Positions 42,727 to 50,758 of a stretch of DNA of 64,000 nucleotides are shown in pieces. The translations under genes were made by a program, and so were the position numbers. Every line of letters begins with the position of its first letter. Position 1 is the stretch's first letter. The notes beneath the pieces were generated by a model. The model did not search any database and was not told the origin of the DNA. It saw nothing but the letters and a program-made list of their open reading frames with translations. Source of the stretch: an uncultured Collinsella sp. (GTDB taxonomy: Bacteria; Actinomycetota; Coriobacteriia; Coriobacteriales; Coriobacteriaceae); the NCBI GenBank assembly GCA_958435945.1, contig CAUBIC010000003.1:71149-135148 (forward strand). Direction: 5' to 3'.

Positions 42727-43170
42727 CTAGGCGACGCCGCTGGAGCCGAAGCCTCCGTTGCCTCGGTCGGTTTTGTCTAGTTCTTCTACCTCTACGAGAT
42801 TGACTGTGGGGACTTCTTGGATGACGAGTTGGGCGATGCGGTCGCCTTTGTTGATCAGGATATTGTTGGTGGGATCCATATTGATTAAGATGACTTTGAG
42901 TTCTCCTCGATAGTGGGCGTCGATGAGACCGGGCGTGTTGACTATAGACAGGCCCTGCTTAATGGCTAGGCCGCTGCGGGGCTGGACAAAGCCGGCGTAG
43001 CCATCGGGCAACGCAATGGCCACGCCAGTAGATACCAAACGACGCTCAAAGGGCTTGAGGGTGCAGTCTTCGTTGGCGCGGAGGTCAAGACCGGCATCTG
43101 TGGGATGAGCGTATTTGGGAAGCTCGACCGTGGGATCGAGACGCTTAATGTTAACGGTAATGTTGGACAT
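42727..43170 (-). CDS. dut: dUTP diphosphatase
   Basis: Hydrolyses dUTP to dUMP. Conserved motifs 1-5 of trimeric dUTPases are present: AHPTDAGLDL, PRSGLA, GLIDAHYRGE, GDRIAQLVI and the C-terminal RGNGGFGSSG. The gene follows nrdR by 4 bp on the same strand, so dNTP-pool functions are grouped. Confidence 0.96.
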   Translation of the reverse strand: MSNITVNIKRLDPTVELPKYAHPTDAGLDLRANEDCTLKPFERRLVSTGVAIALPDGYAGFVQPRSGLAIKQGLSIVNTPGLIDAHYRGELKVILINMDPTNNILINKGDRIAQLVIQEVPTVNLVEVEELDKTDRGNGGFGSSGVA

Positions 43171-43174
43171 GAAA

Positions 43175-43618
43175 TCACCTTAGCTTGTCGAGCTCTTGCA
43201 AAAACTCGTCGACGTCTTTGAAATCGCGATAGACCGAGGCAAAGCGAATGTAGGCCACCTTGTCGATCTTGGCCAAGCGCTTGAGCACCATATCGCCCAG
43301 TTCGTGGGACGTTACAGCCGTCAGCGTACGCGAACGCAGCTCCACCTCGATATCATCGATGATCTCGTTGAGCTTTTTCGTATCGATATCGCGCTTAATC
43401 GTGGCGCGCATCAGACCGACCAGCAGTTTGTTGCGATCGAACCGCTGCTTTGACCCGTCGGATTTGATAACCTCGATGGGGTCTTCGCAGCGCTCGAACG
43501 TCGTAAAACGATAATTGCACGAGCAGCATTCACGACGACGCTTGATAGTGTTGTTCGACTCCTGCATACGGGAATCGACAACGCGGGTATGTGCCTTGCC
43601 GCATTTGGGACAGCGCAT
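43175..43618 (-). CDS. nrdR: Transcriptional repressor NrdR
   Basis: Zinc-ribbon plus ATP-cone regulator of ribonucleotide reductase genes. MRCPKCGKAHTRVVDSR and RRRECCSCNYRFTTFER give the four zinc cysteines; the ATP-cone follows (VIKSDGSKQRFDRNKLL). Length 147 aa is standard. Confidence 0.97.
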   Translation of the reverse strand: MRCPKCGKAHTRVVDSRMQESNNTIKRRRECCSCNYRFTTFERCEDPIEVIKSDGSKQRFDRNKLLVGLMRATIKRDIDTKKLNEIIDDIEVELRSRTLTAVTSHELGDMVLKRLAKIDKVAYIRFASVYRDFKDVDEFLQELDKLR

Positions 43619-43669
43619 AGTACCTCCTTTTAAACGATAACAAGGGTACCATGCGACCGAGCGGAAATC

Positions 43670-44119
43670 TTACGAACGAGCCGGAACTTTCAGAACTGCA
43701 CCAGCATCAAGAGAGCCACGATCGAGGTGATTGACGCTACGAATCATGTCGGAAGTCTCCTGCGTGGAAAGACCATCGACGGGATGCTCCTGGGCAAGCG
43801 ACCACAGGGAATCGCCGGACTGCACGCGAACCGTCTCGTAGGTAACATTGGCAACGGAATCGGCATATGCTGCGTGACGAGCAGAAAAAACTGACGTGGC
43901 GAGCACGAAGAACAGGGTGAACGCTACGGCAACAGCAACAATCGTCGAGGCCTTCAGGGCAACAGGAGCCAAAGCAACGGTCGCACGCTGGGTGCGAACG
44001 GGTTTAGTGGCCACGGCCTGAAAATGAGAGCGTCCGCCCTTCACGACCGTAAAGGCAGGCGTGGCGGGCGTCTCGAGCTTAAGGGCGAGGTTTCCCTGGA
44101 CCATATCCGCTGCGTTCAT
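43670..44119 (-). CDS. LysM-domain membrane protein, SOS-linked (YneA-like)
   Basis: A 149-aa protein with a central membrane helix (IVAVAVAFTLFFVLATSVF) and a C-terminal LysM domain (VQSGDSLWSLAQEHP; VNHLDRGSLDAGAVLKVP). It is divergent from lexA with three SOS boxes between them, the same arrangement as yneA-lexA in Bacillus, where YneA delays division during DNA damage. The ATG at 44119 has GGAGAAC upstream. Function by context. Confidence 0.8.
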   Translation of the reverse strand: MNAADMVQGNLALKLETPATPAFTVVKGGRSHFQAVATKPVRTQRATVALAPVALKASTIVAVAVAFTLFFVLATSVFSARHAAYADSVANVTYETVRVQSGDSLWSLAQEHPVDGLSTQETSDMIRSVNHLDRGSLDAGAVLKVPARS

Positions 44120-44190
44120 TCTGTTCTCCTCTCGTTTGTTTTTGACGAGAACTGTTTTATCAAGCCGCGGGGACAAAAAAGTCTAGCGCG

Positions 44191-44204
44191 GGAACGAGTG
44201 TTCG
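44191..44204. promoter_or_regulatory. SOS box (LexA operator) 1
   Basis: GGAACGAGTGTTCG, the reverse complement of CGAACACTCGTTCC; matches the Gram-positive LexA consensus CGAAC-N4-GTTCG. Confidence 0.8.
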
Positions 44205-44218
44205 GTTATTATTATCTT

Positions 44219-44232
44219 CGAACAGTTGTTCC
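44219..44232. promoter_or_regulatory. SOS box (LexA operator) 2
   Basis: CGAACAGTTGTTCC, a consensus-quality box in the lexA promoter region. Confidence 0.85.
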
Positions 44233-44246
44233 TGTCAAGCAAAAAT

Positions 44247-44260
44247 AGAACATTTGTTTG
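44247..44260. promoter_or_regulatory. SOS box (LexA operator) 3, weaker
   Basis: AGAACATTTGTTTG keeps the GAAC-N4-GTTT core, 24 bp before the lexA start. Confidence 0.65.
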
Positions 44261-44283
44261 GTATGGGTAGAGAGGAATCCCTG

Positions 44284-44928
44284 ATGGCTCGCAAAATTAC
44301 CAAGCGTCAGCAGCAAATTTACGACTTCATCAAGGAATATCAACAGGAGAAGGGCTATCCGCCCAGTGTGCGCGAGATGGCTTCGGCTGTGGGCCTTTCC
44401 TCCCCTAGCACCGTACATGCACATCTCTCCGCACTCGAAGCACGCGGCCTGCTCAAGCGTGACGCCACCAAGCCTCGCGCCCTCGAGCTCTTTGACGAGG
44501 ACGGATCTTCCGTCTCCATCTCAAAGTCCGATGAACCCACGGCACCCCGCGGCACCGTATCGCTGCCTCTCGTAGGCCGCGTCGCCGCAGGGATTCCCAT
44601 CCTTGCCGAGCAGAATATCGAGGACACCTTTACCATCCCAACCGAGATCGCAACGGACCAGGGGTCCTTTATCCTTGAGGTCCACGGCAATTCGATGATT
44701 AACGTCGGTATCTATAACGGCGACTACATCATCGTTCGCGAGCAGAAAAGCGCCATGAATGGCGAGATTGTCGTGGCCATGATCGATGGCTCTGCAACGG
44801 TCAAAACGTTCTATAAGGAGCAGGGACGCGTTCGTCTGCAGCCCGAAAACGACACCATGGAGCCTATCTACGCGACGAATCCCACGATTCTGGGCAAGGT
44901 CGTCGGTTTGATGCGCCGGTTTTCGTAA
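44284..44928 (+). CDS. lexA: LexA repressor
   Basis: An N-terminal winged helix (KITKRQQQIYDFIKEY; PPSVREMASAVGLSSPSTVHAHL) and a C-terminal S24 protease domain with the self-cleavage Ala-Gly in GRVAAGIPI, nucleophile Ser in VHGNSMINVG and Lys in GSATVKTF. The ATG at 44284 fits the family start; AGAGAGG lies upstream. The stop overlaps the next ATG by one base. Confidence 0.97.
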   Translation: MARKITKRQQQIYDFIKEYQQEKGYPPSVREMASAVGLSSPSTVHAHLSALEARGLLKRDATKPRALELFDEDGSSVSISKSDEPTAPRGTVSLPLVGRVAAGIPILAEQNIEDTFTIPTEIATDQGSFILEVHGNSMINVGIYNGDYIIVREQKSAMNGEIVVAMIDGSATVKTFYKEQGRVRLQPENDTMEPIYATNPTILGKVVGLMRRFS

Positions 44929-45632
44929 TGCAAAAACGCATCACGGTCTTTGATACTATTCGCGGGTTTACCATGCTGTCGATGGCGGGATTTCATGCCT
45001 GCTACGACCTTGCCTACCTATATGGTTGGAAGATGCCCTGGTTTACCCAGACCATCTTCCAAGACATCTGGCGCGCCAGCATCAGTTGGGTATTTTTGTT
45101 TATTGCCGGCTGGATGTGCACCCTCTCGCGCAACAACATCAAGCGTGCCGCCAAATATGCCGTTGCCGCTTTAATTGTATGGGTCGCAACGACGCTCGTC
45201 TCGGTCGATGACTCGGTGAACTTCGGCATCATTTTCTGCATGGCGGCATGCACAGCCATTGTTGCACTCGCGCGCCCGGTTCTCGATAGGGTACCTGCAG
45301 TATGGGGTATAACGATTTGCCTCATACTCTTTGCCTGTACCTGGAGCATTCCTAAAGCGGTCTACCCTATCCCCTATCTAACTTGGCTGGGTTTCCCAGA
45401 TCCAGACTTTGTCTCCGGTGATTACTATCCGCTCATCCCATTCTATTTTATGTACCTCGCAGGCTTCTTTGCCGCTCGAACGGCACAGGAATCAAACTGC
45501 GAGGCACCAGTATGGGCCTATGAGAATCCCATCCCCGTGCTCACAAGCCTCGGACGCCATGCACTACCGTTCTATCTGCTTCATCAGCCCGTTATATTGG
45601 GCGTACTGGAGCTGATTTATTCCGTTCGGTAA
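44928..45632 (+). CDS. Heparan-alpha-glucosaminide N-acetyltransferase-like (DUF1624) membrane protein
   Basis: Begins RITVFDTIRGFTMLSMAGFHACYD, the DUF1624/acyltransferase-3-like opening with the conserved DxxRG and His. Seven or eight hydrophobic helices follow, and LPFYLLHQPVI near the end is the typical closing motif. The acceptor substrate is unknown. It overlaps lexA (TAATG) and its 3' end overlaps hflX by 16 bases in convergent orientation. Confidence 0.82.
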   Translation: MQKRITVFDTIRGFTMLSMAGFHACYDLAYLYGWKMPWFTQTIFQDIWRASISWVFLFIAGWMCTLSRNNIKRAAKYAVAALIVWVATTLVSVDDSVNFGIIFCMAACTAIVALARPVLDRVPAVWGITICLILFACTWSIPKAVYPIPYLTWLGFPDPDFVSGDYYPLIPFYFMYLAGFFAARTAQESNCEAPVWAYENPIPVLTSLGRHALPFYLLHQPVILGVLELIYSVR

Positions 45633-46906
45633 CGCTCAAGACGTGGTGCGATACGGGCCGGCAGCTTTGCCACAATACGAACGCCGCCCTCAAGATATTC
45701 CTCGTGCAGAAGGGTTCCCTGTTCGTGCACGAGCGTGATTAAAGCGCCCTCTCGATACGGGATATCGGCCGAGAGCAACACGTCTGTAGCGGCCGCTTCA
45801 CGAGCGATGCGGTCGACTAAGTCATCAAGACCCTCACCCGTCTGAGCCGAGAACAGCACCGCCTCGGGATAGCGTCGGCGGAAGCTCAAGCGGTCGACGC
45901 TATCGAGCAGATCAATTTTATTGAACACAGTAAGCGTCAGGCGCTCACCGGCACCAATCTCGTCAAGGACACGATCAACCGCCTCGAGCTGACGCTCGTA
46001 ATCCTCATCGGAAGCGTCTACAACTTTAAGAATCAAATCGGCGCCGAGCACCTCGGAAAGCGTAGATTTAAACGCGTCGACCAGGCCATGGGGCAGCTTT
46101 TGAATAAAGCCGACGGTATCGGTGATCGTCATGCCACGGCCACCGGGCAAACGGTACGAGCGCGTTGTAGGATCGAGCGTGGCAAACAGCTTATCCTGCG
46201 AAAGTACCGTGGATCCCGTCAAACGATTAAGCAACGTCGACTTGCCGGCATTGGTGTAGCCAGCCAACGCAACGCGAAACGCTGGCGATTCAATACGGCT
46301 TTTCGATTGCACATCGCGGCGCTGTTCAACCTGTTTCAGTTCGCGTCGAAGCGCAGCGATCTTATTGCGAATCAGACGACGGTCGACCTCGAGTTGGCTT
46401 TCGCCCTGGCCAAAGCGCGAGCCAATACCGCCACGCGTCTGTTCCTTGGCAAGGTGGCTCCACATACCTCGCAAACGAGGCAGCAGGTACTGCAACTGTG
46501 CCAGCTGCACCTGCAAGCGGCCCTCACGCGTCTGGGCATGCAGACCAAAGATATCCAAAATCAACGCCGTGCGGTCAATAATCTTGACCGGTTCGCCCAC
46601 GGCTTTCTCAAGATAGGACTGCTGTGAAGGAGTCAGGTCGTCGTCGAAGATAACAACATCCGCATCCATGCGATGTACCAAACCGCACAGCTCCTCAACC
46701 TTGCCAGAACCGATAAACGATTTGGGATAGGGCTTGACCAGGCGCTGAGACAAGCGTGCCACGCATTGGGCTCCAGCAGTGTGAGCCAAGCGCTCGAGCT
46801 CGTCGAGCGAACGGTCGAGCGGCCAGACGTTATCGCGCCACTCAACACCAACCAAGATGGCGCGCTCAGGTTCAGGCGCCGTAGGGACCAAAGGAAAACG
46901 AGCCAT
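45617..46906 (-). CDS. hflX: Ribosome-associated GTPase HflX
   Basis: Splits stalled or hibernating ribosomes. The N-terminal HflX domain has VIFDDDLTPSQQ and TALILDIFGLHAQTREG, then a coiled coil. The GTPase core has G1 GYTNAGKST, G3 DTVGFIQKLPH and G4 FNKIDL. Length 429 aa. Its ATG overlaps the miaA stop. Confidence 0.95.
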   Translation of the reverse strand: MARFPLVPTAPEPERAILVGVEWRDNVWPLDRSLDELERLAHTAGAQCVARLSQRLVKPYPKSFIGSGKVEELCGLVHRMDADVVIFDDDLTPSQQSYLEKAVGEPVKIIDRTALILDIFGLHAQTREGRLQVQLAQLQYLLPRLRGMWSHLAKEQTRGGIGSRFGQGESQLEVDRRLIRNKIAALRRELKQVEQRRDVQSKSRIESPAFRVALAGYTNAGKSTLLNRLTGSTVLSQDKLFATLDPTTRSYRLPGGRGMTITDTVGFIQKLPHGLVDAFKSTLSEVLGADLILKVVDASDEDYERQLEAVDRVLDEIGAGERLTLTVFNKIDLLDSVDRLSFRRRYPEAVLFSAQTGEGLDDLVDRIAREAAATDVLLSADIPYREGALITLVHEQGTLLHEEYLEGGVRIVAKLPARIAPRLERYRTE

Positions 46907-47844
46907 TAGGCAGCCTCGATGCGACGGTAAATATCAGCAACGACCTCATCGATCGTAAACTCATCCATATCGAACCACACGATGCGATCATCACGCTTAA
47001 ACCAGGATAGCTGGCGCTTGGCATAGCGACGTGAGCGCATCTTGATAAGCTCACGGGCCTCATCCATGGTAATAGCGCCTCGCAAGGCATCAATAATCTC
47101 TTTGTAACCGATTGCCTGCATCGACGTCAGTGCATCACTTAGGCCCTGGTCCATAAGACCACGGACCTCATCAACCAGCCCCTGCTCAAACATAAGGTCG
47201 ACACGCAGGTTAATGCGCTCATAGAGCACTTTACGGCTACGCGTCAGACCAAACCACAAGGCATGATAACGCTCACGCGGAACGCTGAATTTCGACTTCT
47301 GCTCGGCATACGACACACCGTCATCGTGCATCTCGAGCGCACGAATCACACGACGCACGTTATGGGGATGAATCACGGCAGCCGATTCGGGGTCGCGCTC
47401 GGCAAGCAGGGCATGCAATGCTTCCTCTCCAATGCGCTCGGTAAGCTCCTGATAGCCCGCGCGACGCTTGTCCTCGAGTTCTCCCGAAGGAAAATCCATT
47501 TCATCGAGTGCGGCCTTGAGATACAGGCCCGTACCGCCGCAAAAGACCGGAAGACGTTGCTCACCAAGCAAACGCTCGACATATGCTCGGGCGTCCGACT
47601 GGTAGAGCGCGGCAGAATACGCGACGCCCGGATTCACGATATCGACAAGGCGCAACGGTGCCGAGCACTCCTCAGGCATCATTTTGGCCGTACCGATGTC
47701 CATGCCGCGATAGATTTGCATCGCGTCACACGACAACACTTCGGACGAAAGACGAGCGGCCAGGCGGTCGGCAACATCGCTTTTGCCGACCGCCGTCGGA
47801 CCGACAATCGCTACGGCAGAAAGGCTTGCACCGGGGGAAATCAT
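46906..47844 (-). CDS. miaA: tRNA dimethylallyltransferase
   Basis: Adds dimethylallyl to A37 of tRNAs reading UNN codons. P-loop GPTAVGKSDVAD, SCDAMQIYRGMDIGTAK, the catalytic region FCGGTGLYLKA and the C-terminal RYAKRQLSWF. The ATG at 47844 overlaps the miaB stop by one base; MiaB modifies the same nucleotide, so the pair forms a pathway unit. Confidence 0.96.
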   Translation of the reverse strand: MISPGASLSAVAIVGPTAVGKSDVADRLAARLSSEVLSCDAMQIYRGMDIGTAKMMPEECSAPLRLVDIVNPGVAYSAALYQSDARAYVERLLGEQRLPVFCGGTGLYLKAALDEMDFPSGELEDKRRAGYQELTERIGEEALHALLAERDPESAAVIHPHNVRRVIRALEMHDDGVSYAEQKSKFSVPRERYHALWFGLTRSRKVLYERINLRVDLMFEQGLVDEVRGLMDQGLSDALTSMQAIGYKEIIDALRGAITMDEARELIKMRSRRYAKRQLSWFKRDDRIVWFDMDEFTIDEVVADIYRRIEAA

Positions 47845-49214
47845 TAGCGAGGCTCGCCCACGACGGAGCCAGACAGATACCACGTCTTGGCGACATCAAT
47901 ATCAACATCGACGATCTTGCCGATAAGCTGATCGATGCTATAGCCAGCAGGAATCGGCGCATGCACCGTCTGGTTCTTAGGGCTCTTGCCCAGAAGGACA
48001 GCGTCGTTCTTCTTGCTCGTACCCTCAATAAGTGCAGGCACCACGGTGTGAAGTTCGCCCTGGTTATACTCGTGTGCCGTCGTCTCGATAACCTTGACCA
48101 GACGGTTAAAGCGCTCAAGGATAACCTCATGCGGGGTGGGATCATAAATCTCAGCTGCCGGGGTACCGGCGCGCTTGGAGTAAATAAACGTGTAGGCTTG
48201 GGCATAGCGCACAGTCTCGGCAAGCGACAGCGTCTGCTCAAAGTCTTCCTCGGTCTCGCCCGGGAAACCCACGATGATATCGGTCGAAAGCGCAATATCG
48301 GGCATACGGTTACGAATACGATCGACCAGGCCCAAATAATCCTCGCGCGTATAACGACGATTCATCTCTTTAAGAATGCGCGTGGAGCCCGACTGAACGG
48401 CCAGGTGAAGCTGCGGCATGACGGCAGGCGTCTCGGCCATAGCATCAATGGTCTCGGGCAGCAGATCCTTAGGATGAGAAGAGGTAAAGAAGATACGCTC
48501 TACGCCCGTATCGCCCACGGCGCGCAGCAGATCGGCAAAACGCGGCTTACCAAAGAGATCGCGACCGTAGGAGTTAACGTTTTGGCCCAGCAGCGTAATC
48601 TCGCGCACGCCCTGGCGCACCAGACCTGTCACCTCATCGACAATCTCCTCGAAGGGACGGCTCTTCTCACGACCACGGACGTAGGGCACGATGCAGTACG
48701 TACAGAAGTTGTTGCAGCCCGTCATAATGGGCACCCATGCGTGATACTGCGTCTCGCGATGCCACGGCATACTCATGGCGTCGGTATCCTCATGCTCATT
48801 CGTGCGGATATGGCGCTTGCCATCCAAAAACGCCTCGGCGATAAGCTCGGCCACGTGCGCAATAGAATGGGTGCCGAAAATGACGTTGACGTTATCGACG
48901 TTGGTGAGCAAGCCCTCGCCATCGCGCTGGGCGATGCAGCCGCCCACGGCGACCACGCGCTTACCCGAAGGCGAAGGAGGAAGGCTCTTGCAGGAATTGC
49001 ACTGACCGTACAGGCGCGTATCGGCAGCCTCGCGCACACAGCACGTCATGAACACGACAATATCGGCATGCTCGGGATCGAGCGCCATAAGACAGCCATA
49101 TGAATCGAGCAAGCCACTCACGCGCTCGGAGTCGTGCTGGTTCATCTGGCAGCCGAATGTGCGGATAAAGTAGGTTTTACCGGCAAGAATATCGCGTACG
49201 GAACGCTGGTCCAT
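47844..49214 (-). CDS. miaB: tRNA-2-methylthio-N6-dimethylallyladenosine synthase
   Basis: A radical SAM methylthiotransferase. The N-terminal UPF0004 domain has FGCQMNQHDSE, CCVREAA and GGCIAQRDG (first cluster); the radical SAM motif is CNNFCTYCIVP (CxxxCxxC), and a TRAM domain ends the protein. It adds methylthio to the product of MiaA, encoded immediately downstream. Confidence 0.96.
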   Translation of the reverse strand: MDQRSVRDILAGKTYFIRTFGCQMNQHDSERVSGLLDSYGCLMALDPEHADIVVFMTCCVREAADTRLYGQCNSCKSLPPSPSGKRVVAVGGCIAQRDGEGLLTNVDNVNVIFGTHSIAHVAELIAEAFLDGKRHIRTNEHEDTDAMSMPWHRETQYHAWVPIMTGCNNFCTYCIVPYVRGREKSRPFEEIVDEVTGLVRQGVREITLLGQNVNSYGRDLFGKPRFADLLRAVGDTGVERIFFTSSHPKDLLPETIDAMAETPAVMPQLHLAVQSGSTRILKEMNRRYTREDYLGLVDRIRNRMPDIALSTDIIVGFPGETEEDFEQTLSLAETVRYAQAYTFIYSKRAGTPAAEIYDPTPHEVILERFNRLVKVIETTAHEYNQGELHTVVPALIEGTSKKNDAVLLGKSPKNQTVHAPIPAGYSIDQLIGKIVDVDIDVAKTWYLSGSVVGEPR

Positions 49215-49279
49215 GAGCTTACATCCTAACGATGGTGTCGACGGGGCGTATAGGTGCTACAAGCGTGCAGATGGCTCGT

Positions 49280-49597
49280 TTACGCAACAGGCTTAACGTC
49301 GTCCATGACGACGTTATCCATAGCAGCCCGATTAATCTGGTGAACGTAGATAGAGAGACGGATTGCCGTGCGCGACTCCCCGTTAATGAGGATGTCGGAG
49401 AACACCGGCGCGCAGGAGACATCAAAGCCGGTCGGAATCAGAAAGCCGCGCGCAATGGCAACGGCCTTGATGGCCTGGTTGACGGCACCGGCGCCGACGC
49501 ACTGAATGTTGACGGGGACGCCATCTTTGACCATGCCGGCAATGGCGCCGGCAACGGACGCGGGCGATGATTTGCTTGATACCTTCAGGCAATCCAT
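49280..49597 (-). CDS. SpoVS-like protein (Alba-fold)
   Basis: LKVSSKSSPASVAGAIAG, VGAGAVNQAIKAVAIARGFL and the ESRTAIRLSIYV strand match SpoVS along the full 105 residues. In Bacillus it affects sporulation and lies after rny-ymdB; here there is no sign of sporulation, so it more likely has a general RNA/DNA-binding role. CAGGAG precedes the ATG at 49597. Confidence 0.9.
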   Translation of the reverse strand: MDCLKVSSKSSPASVAGAIAGMVKDGVPVNIQCVGAGAVNQAIKAVAIARGFLIPTGFDVSCAPVFSDILINGESRTAIRLSIYVHQINRAAMDNVVMDDVKPVA

Positions 49598-49671
49598 GAA
49601 GAAACTCCTGCGTTTAAAAGTACGTTTTAACTGCAATAACTGTATCGTACCGAGCGGACTCGGTAAAGATT

Positions 49672-50757
49672 TTATTCCTCTTTGGCAAGATCGAACGTCA
49701 CCGTGATGCGATCACGCGAAACGCGAATCTTAGGGTCGCCGCACAGATTGAGGTAATACCGGGCAGCGAGGTCGTTAAAGTCACGCTCGACCGCACGCGA
49801 AAACTGCGCCATATCATCCTTGGCGATACGAAGGCCTCGACGGTCCTTGGCAAGATCGACGGGAGCCGGCACATGAGAGGTGGAATCGCGCTCGCGCAGC
49901 AGACGCGCAGTCACGCCGCGAACGGGCTTAATCTGTCCCGACAGAATACGGTGGGCAGTGCGCTCGGACATCTCGAGACCCAGCCCGGAGCAGATTCGGA
50001 TAAAGTCCTCGGCATCCGAGGCAAGGCCTAAACGATCGATCACCGGAAGCTCGCACTCGTCGTCGATAAAGAGCAGACGCGACGTATCGAGACGGCTCGA
50101 AGCCTGAGCGTACAGGGTTGCAGCAATCTCGGACGGAGAGCCCAGATACACATCGCAGCCACGCAGCTCCTCAAGGGCAAACTCACAGGCCGCGCGAATG
50201 ATGTTGTGGGGGCCGCGAGCACATACATAGCGGCCGTCTTCGTCTTTAACCGCCTGAGGCCAGCTCGACTGGTCGGCGCGCTCACCTAAGCGATCGGTGG
50301 CAACGCACACCTTAAACGCGGAGCCCAAATCGACGCCCGATGTAACAACGCGTGCCTCATCAGTGTTCTGCTTGATAGAGAACAGCGCCATACCACGACC
50401 GTGAACACCCCAACGGTCCATTTTCATGCTCTCGAGCTTGGAGGTGACACGGGCATCGAAGATACGCTCCTGCATATCCTGCGGCACACCCGAACCGTTA
50501 TCCAGGAAGAGGAGGGTGCGAACACCCTCCTCCTTGGTCGTGGCAAGATAGACCTTATCGGCTCCGGCATCGCGAGCATTACGCAGCATCTCGATGACAA
50601 TGTCCTCTACATGCTGAATGTCATGCTTGGCTTGACGGCGCTCGGCCTCCGAAACGCGGAGGCGGACATACCCCTCGCCAAGGTTTTCCTCGACGCGAAG
50701 GCTGCCCTCCCCCGACATCGACGCGATAAATGAGATGAGCTCGTTCGCGTCGCTCAT
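49672..50757 (-). CDS. GHKL/Hsp90-like ATPase of unknown function
   Basis: The ATP-binding boxes of the GHKL superfamily are clear: N box VIEMLRNARDAGAD, G1 FLDNGSGVPQDM and G2 GVHGRGMALFSI. The C-terminal 200 residues are unlike MutL, GyrB or a kinase, and no His-phosphotransfer domain is present. It starts 2 bases after the rny stop (ATG 50757; a GTG at 50781 is an alternative). The same position in Bacillus is held by the ymdB phosphodiesterase gene. Confidence 0.75.
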   Translation of the reverse strand: MSDANELISFIASMSGEGSLRVEENLGEGYVRLRVSEAERRQAKHDIQHVEDIVIEMLRNARDAGADKVYLATTKEEGVRTLLFLDNGSGVPQDMQERIFDARVTSKLESMKMDRWGVHGRGMALFSIKQNTDEARVVTSGVDLGSAFKVCVATDRLGERADQSSWPQAVKDEDGRYVCARGPHNIIRAACEFALEELRGCDVYLGSPSEIAATLYAQASSRLDTSRLLFIDDECELPVIDRLGLASDAEDFIRICSGLGLEMSERTAHRILSGQIKPVRGVTARLLRERDSTSHVPAPVDLAKDRRGLRIAKDDMAQFSRAVERDFNDLAARYYLNLCGDPKIRVSRDRITVTFDLAKEE

Positions 50758-50758
50758 A

